Made by a program: the position numbers and the translations under genes
In this document: piece by piece, positions 61,175 to 64,000 of the stretch
Layout of the letters: each line of letters opens with the position of its first letter
Numbering within the stretch: position 1 is the stretch's first letter
Source of the DNA: Pseudomonas bijieensis
GTDB lineage: Bacteria; Pseudomonadota; Gammaproteobacteria; Pseudomonadales; Pseudomonadaceae
Length of the DNA stretch: 64,000 nucleotides
Assembly: GCF_013347965.1 (NCBI RefSeq)
Contig: NZ_CP048810.1
Location: 3,224,001-3,288,000 of the forward strand
Reading direction: 5' to 3'
Notes under the pieces: model-generated
The model's database searches: none
The model's input: only the letters and a program-made list of their open reading frames with translations
Told to the model about the DNA's origin: nothing

Positions 61175-62074
61175 CTACAAACACTCATCCAGGAAACTCA
61201 CCACAGTTCCCATGCAAGCCATCCGCTCCTCGATATGGGGCATATGGCTGGAGTGTTCGAACAACGCCCAGCGAATGTCGGGCACATGATCCACATAGGG
61301 TTGGACCACCAACGGCGTCGCTTCATCGTATCGGCCTGAAATCAACAGGGTCGGCACCCTGACGCGAGGCAAACGATCGGTGATGGACCAGTCCTTCATG
61401 CTGCCGATCACATGGAACTCGGTGGGGCCGTTCATGGCGTGATAAACGGTAGGATCGGCATCGATCTGGGCAAAGGTACGGGCGACTTCGTCGGGCCAGG
61501 GCGTGACACGGCAGACATGACGGTCGTAGAAAACCCGAGCGGCCTCAAAGTACTCGGTAGACGTCAAGGTTCCAGCCCGCTCGTGCTTGAGCAGTGTCTG
61601 CTGCACCTCAATGGGTAGAAGCTGGCGCAAGCGATTGACTTCAAGGAGCCAGGTGGACATGTCCGCCGGGGAGTTGGCGATGATCAACGCGCGCAAGCCC
61701 GCAGGCTGGAGCACCGCATGTTCGCTGGCCAACATGCCGCCCCAGGATTGCCCCAAAAGTGCGTAATTGTCGCGAATGCCCAGATGATCCAGCAGGTTCC
61801 CCAACTCATCGAGAAAGAGCGCCACGTTCCAGAACGAGGGGTCTTTTTCCGGAAGATGGGTGGAACGCCCATTACCCAGTTGGTCGTAATGAATCACCGG
61901 ATAGCCACTGTTGGCAATATCCTTGAAAGCATCGACATAATCGTGTGTACAGCCCGGGCCGCCATGCAGGATCAGCAGCGGCGTACGGCCACTGCTGAAA
62001 TCGCCAGTGATGCGATACCAGGTCTGATACGGACCGAAAGGCGCAAAGCCTTCGTGCGTTACGGGAAGATCCAT
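61175..62074 (-). CDS. Proline iminopeptidase-family alpha/beta hydrolase 1
   Basis: A 299-residue alpha/beta-hydrolase with the iminopeptidase hallmark HGGPG (37-41, oxyanion hole), nucleophile S110 in GQSWGG, and catalytic His in EHSSHMPH near the C-terminus. [10 protein letters not shown] is the start; eleven further codons are not conserved. Family members release N-terminal proline or cleave small amides. Together with the LuxR solo next to it, it resembles the pip/pipA genes found beside plant-responsive LuxR solos. A 20-base box upstream is similar to one before the second hydrolase. Confidence 0.9.
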   Translation of the reverse strand: MDLPVTHEGFAPFGPYQTWYRITGDFSSGRTPLLILHGGPGCTHDYVDAFKDIANSGYPVIHYDQLGNGRSTHLPEKDPSFWNVALFLDELGNLLDHLGIRDNYALLGQSWGGMLASEHAVLQPAGLRALIIANSPADMSTWLLEVNRLRQLLPIEVQQTLLKHERAGTLTSTEYFEAARVFYDRHVCRVTPWPDEVARTFAQIDADPTVYHAMNGPTEFHVIGSMKDWSITDRLPRVRVPTLLISGRYDEATPLVVQPYVDHVPDIRWALFEHSSHMPHIEERMACMGTVVSFLDECL

Positions 62075-62132
62075 TTCGTGCCGCCCCCTAGAAATCCTGC
62101 GGCACACGATACCGGGGACTGGCCGGCGGAAT

Positions 62133-62152
62133 AACTAGAGAAACAGATAGGT
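62133..62152 (-). promoter_or_regulatory. lux-box-like site upstream of hydrolase 1
   Basis: On the minus strand the site reads ACCTATCTGTTTCTCTAGTT, with its nearest base 59 bases before the hydrolase 1 start. It agrees with the site before hydrolase 2 at 13 of 20 bases, including the ends ACCTAT and CTAGxT. It is a likely target of the LuxR solo. Confidence 0.6.
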
Positions 62153-62164
62153 TTTTGCCCGATT

Positions 62165-62926
62165 TCAGCTATCGAGCAACCGATAGTGCACTGCCCTGAC
62201 CACGGCCTGGACCCGATTCCTGGCACCGAGCTTGTGCATTGCAGAAGTCAGGTGGAGGGTGATGGTGGCCAAGGAGCGATTCAGTTGCCTGGCGATGTCC
62301 GCCGCCGTCAACCCTTCAGCGGCTAATCGCAAGCACTCACGCTCGCGTTTGGTCAGGCGAACCGGGCATGTGCGGGCTTCCTTGACGAGCAGCGGAAAAG
62401 CCGCCTCTTGCAGGGCATGGGAAATCAGGCTGAAGTCGCCCAGCGTTTGCCGGACATCCTGCAGGGTGCTCCCCTTCGTATCGGCGCGCAGCCCGGTCAA
62501 TGTCGCAAAGCCGCCTTTGGGCAAATGCATCGGCACCGTCACGCCACAGGTCATGCGCGAATCCTGCAGATAGCTCACGACCGGTGCATGACTCTGGCCG
62601 ATGAACGGCTGTAGCACCGTGTCTGCCTCCGGTCGATAGGACCAGACAAAAGGAGAAATGGCATTGATTGCCAGATGCTGGACGGGGTCGATCTGGTAAT
62701 AACCTTCTTCACACCAGAGCGAGTGCCAATCACGGGGAGTATTGCGCAACTTCAGCACAGTCGGGGTAATCAGTGCCCCATCATGATCCAGCGGCACCGG
62801 ACTGTAGTCGTACACCAATGCGTCAAAGCCTAACGCCTGGACCATTCCCAGGGCGTTATCCATCTGCTCGTCCAGGCTCCTGCCAGACAAAAGACGGGTA
62901 TTGAAGTCAGACAGCTTGGTCTGCAT
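62165..62926 (-). CDS. LuxR-type solo regulator (plant-signal type)
   Basis: A 253-residue quorum-sensing-type regulator with an N-terminal autoinducer-binding domain and C-terminal GerE/LuxR helix-turn-helix (LTKRERECLRLAAEGLTAADIARQLNRSLATITLHL). Aligned by the conserved DPV (TraR D70-P71) and W85 (PFVW), position 57 is W and position 61 is W instead of the usual Y. Y61W is typical of the PAB subfamily of solos (PsoR, PipR, OryR, XccR), which sense plant compounds rather than acyl-homoserine lactones. No luxI is present. It is flanked by two iminopeptidase genes, the hallmark context of this subfamily. Start at MQTKLSDF. Confidence 0.88.
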   Translation of the reverse strand: MQTKLSDFNTRLLSGRSLDEQMDNALGMVQALGFDALVYDYSPVPLDHDGALITPTVLKLRNTPRDWHSLWCEEGYYQIDPVQHLAINAISPFVWSYRPEADTVLQPFIGQSHAPVVSYLQDSRMTCGVTVPMHLPKGGFATLTGLRADTKGSTLQDVRQTLGDFSLISHALQEAAFPLLVKEARTCPVRLTKRERECLRLAAEGLTAADIARQLNRSLATITLHLTSAMHKLGARNRVQAVVRAVHYRLLDS

Positions 62927-63006
62927 CCATTCAGCTCCCTTATTAATTTCAATCCTGAAATCGTGCAAGTAGAATGCCACGCCTGAGCGAGGGAATGCCA
63001 GATCAA

Positions 63007-63026
63007 ACCTATAAGAATTGCTAGCT
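63007..63026 (+). promoter_or_regulatory. lux-box-like site upstream of hydrolase 2
   Basis: ACCTATAAGAATTGCTAGCT, ending 62 bases before the first ATG of hydrolase 2. It lies in a wider dyad (CCTATAAG / CTTATGGG, 63008-63032). Compare the matching site at 62133-62152. Confidence 0.6.
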
Positions 63027-63087
63027 TATGGGCGCATAGCTTCCTCGGTAAGGTTTAGCCAAAGAGCGGCACCTGAGCAGGAGAGCA

Positions 63088-63978
63088 ATGATGTGGCGTG
63101 AGATCGAGCCGGACCAGCGATACGACCTGGAAGTCGACGGTCATCATCTGGTGGCCTATGGCTTTGGCGACGGCGACGAAGTGCTGTTGTGCCTCAATGG
63201 CGGCCCGGGATTGCCTTGCGATTATCTGCGTGACAGCCACGGCTGGCTCAAGGAAAAGGGCTTGCGGGTCATCGCTTTCGATCAGTTGGGTACCGGTGCC
63301 TCGGCCAGGCCGACTGACGAATCCCTGTGGGACATCACTCGTTATGTGGCGGAGGTAGAGACCGTCCGCCAGGCCCTCGACCTGGGCAAAGTGCACCTGC
63401 TAGGGCACTCCTGGGGTGGCTGGCTGGCGATCGAGTACGCCATTCATCACCCCCAATCGCTGAAAACCCTGATCCTGGAAAATACCGCCGGCGATATCCC
63501 TCACCTGTCCCTGGAGCTCGAGCGTCTGCGGGCGGCCCTGGGCAGTGAGACCGTCGCGATGATGCAGCGCCATGAAGCCTTGGGCACCCTGGATCATCCG
63601 CAATACCAGGCGGCCATCACCCTGCTCAACTATCGTCATGTCTGCCGTCTGGACGAGTGGCCAGCACCGGTGACACGCTCCCTGGGCGACTGGAACATGG
63701 GGCCCTACATGACCATGCAGGGCCCCAACGAATTTCTCTATACCGGCAATCTCAAGGACTGGAATCGCATCGAACAGATGGCCGGCTTCGAAATGCCTGT
63801 GCTGATCACCACCGGTCAACATGATGAACTGACGCCAGCCTGCGCAATGCGAATGAAAATGGCGCTCAAGGATGTACAACTGAATGTGTTCCCCAACAGC
63901 AGCCACATGCCGTTCTACGAAGAGCCCCAAGCCTATTTCCCAGTCCTGCTGGATTTTCTGCACCGTCATCGGAACTAG
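63088..63978 (+). CDS. Proline iminopeptidase-family alpha/beta hydrolase 2
   Basis: A 296-residue hydrolase of the same family as hydrolase 1: NGGPG (37-41), nucleophile S108 in GHSWGG, catalytic Asp in TTGQHDELTP and His in NSSHMPF. The first of two consecutive ATGs is used; the second fits the GCAGGAG site slightly better. It is more similar to PipA-type enzymes next to LuxR solos, which are thought to process plant-derived peptides or signals. It points away from the luxR gene, and the next gene begins 4 bases after its stop. Confidence 0.92.
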   Translation: MMWREIEPDQRYDLEVDGHHLVAYGFGDGDEVLLCLNGGPGLPCDYLRDSHGWLKEKGLRVIAFDQLGTGASARPTDESLWDITRYVAEVETVRQALDLGKVHLLGHSWGGWLAIEYAIHHPQSLKTLILENTAGDIPHLSLELERLRAALGSETVAMMQRHEALGTLDHPQYQAAITLLNYRHVCRLDEWPAPVTRSLGDWNMGPYMTMQGPNEFLYTGNLKDWNRIEQMAGFEMPVLITTGQHDELTPACAMRMKMALKDVQLNVFPNSSHMPFYEEPQAYFPVLLDFLHRHRN

Positions 63979-63981
63979 CCC

Positions 63982-64000
63982 ATGAACCTGGCGCGCTACC
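63982..64000 (+). CDS. Start of the next gene (partial)
   Basis: Only MNLARY is visible before the window ends. The ATG is 4 bases past the hydrolase 2 stop, so the two are probably co-transcribed. Nothing can be said about its function. Confidence 0.3.

Overview
The window reads as chromosome of a fluorescens-group Pseudomonas, with about 15.5 kb of foreign DNA inside it. Support for the host comes from the gene order bamE - rnfH/ratA - smpB - ssrA, from the REP/REPIN sequences typical of fluorescent pseudomonads (GTGGGAGCGAGC and GTGGCGAGGGGA types), from GC-rich coding with Shine-Dalgarno starts, and from plant-association genes: ACC deaminase acdS with acdR, and a LuxR solo between two iminopeptidase genes.

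Layout. (1) 1-3.3 kb: end of bamE, rnfH, ratA, a sodium-dependent transporter and smpB. (2) 3.3-12 kb: lactate utilisation, with lldR divergent from lldP, then lutA-lutB-lutC and a large FAD/Fe-S D-lactate dehydrogenase whose reading frames overlap. (3) 12.47-12.86 kb: tmRNA (ssrA), whose 3' end is the attachment site of an integrative element. (4) 12.84-28.39 kb: the element, bounded by a 21-base direct repeat. It carries a zincin-like protein, an AlpA-type regulator, a DUF3987 replication-type protein, a 1255-residue protein with a nuclease-like N-terminus, a 116-bp tandem repeat that may be an origin, a SEC-C protein, a serine recombinase, a lipoprotein, excisionase, tyrosine integrase, and a HEPN-like protein just inside attR. 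A 3' piece of tRNA-Arg(CCT) and a recombinase remnant inside it show an earlier mosaic history. (5) 28.4-32.3 kb: a three-gene minus-strand cassette (unknown protein, homospermidine synthase, MFS exporter) lying between two copies of the ssrA terminator region, so probably an older insertion layer.

(6) 32.3-41.5 kb: a LysR regulator divergent from a peptide-type ABC transporter operon that ends in two M20 peptidases, suggesting import and hydrolysis of a peptide or N-acyl amino acid. (7) 41.6-48.4 kb: a second copy of pyruvate dehydrogenase aceE-aceF with two small paralogous unknown genes, followed by acdS/acdR. The product of AcdS, 2-oxobutyrate, could be a substrate of this dehydrogenase. 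(8) 48.4-54.5 kb: an amino-acid-type ABC transporter, amidase and RidA in one operon, with a divergent AraC/GlxA-type regulator. (9) 54.5-58 kb: an AraC regulator, a short-chain dehydrogenase and a leucine-rich-repeat protein with a one-base frameshift. (10) 58-61.1 kb: small unknown genes, REP/MITE-like repeats, and a collapsed contact-dependent inhibition locus (truncated cdiB joined to a toxin C-terminus, with immunity-type genes). (11) 61.1-64 kb: two proline-iminopeptidase-type hydrolases flanking a LuxR solo. Both hydrolase genes have a similar 20-base lux-box-like site about 60 bases upstream of the start.

The best candidates for something undescribed are the 1255-residue protein with the HEPN protein (defence-type cargo), the 116-bp repeat with a covarying hairpin, the homospermidine-synthase cassette, and the LuxR solo boxes. 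All assignments are by reading; no database search was run.
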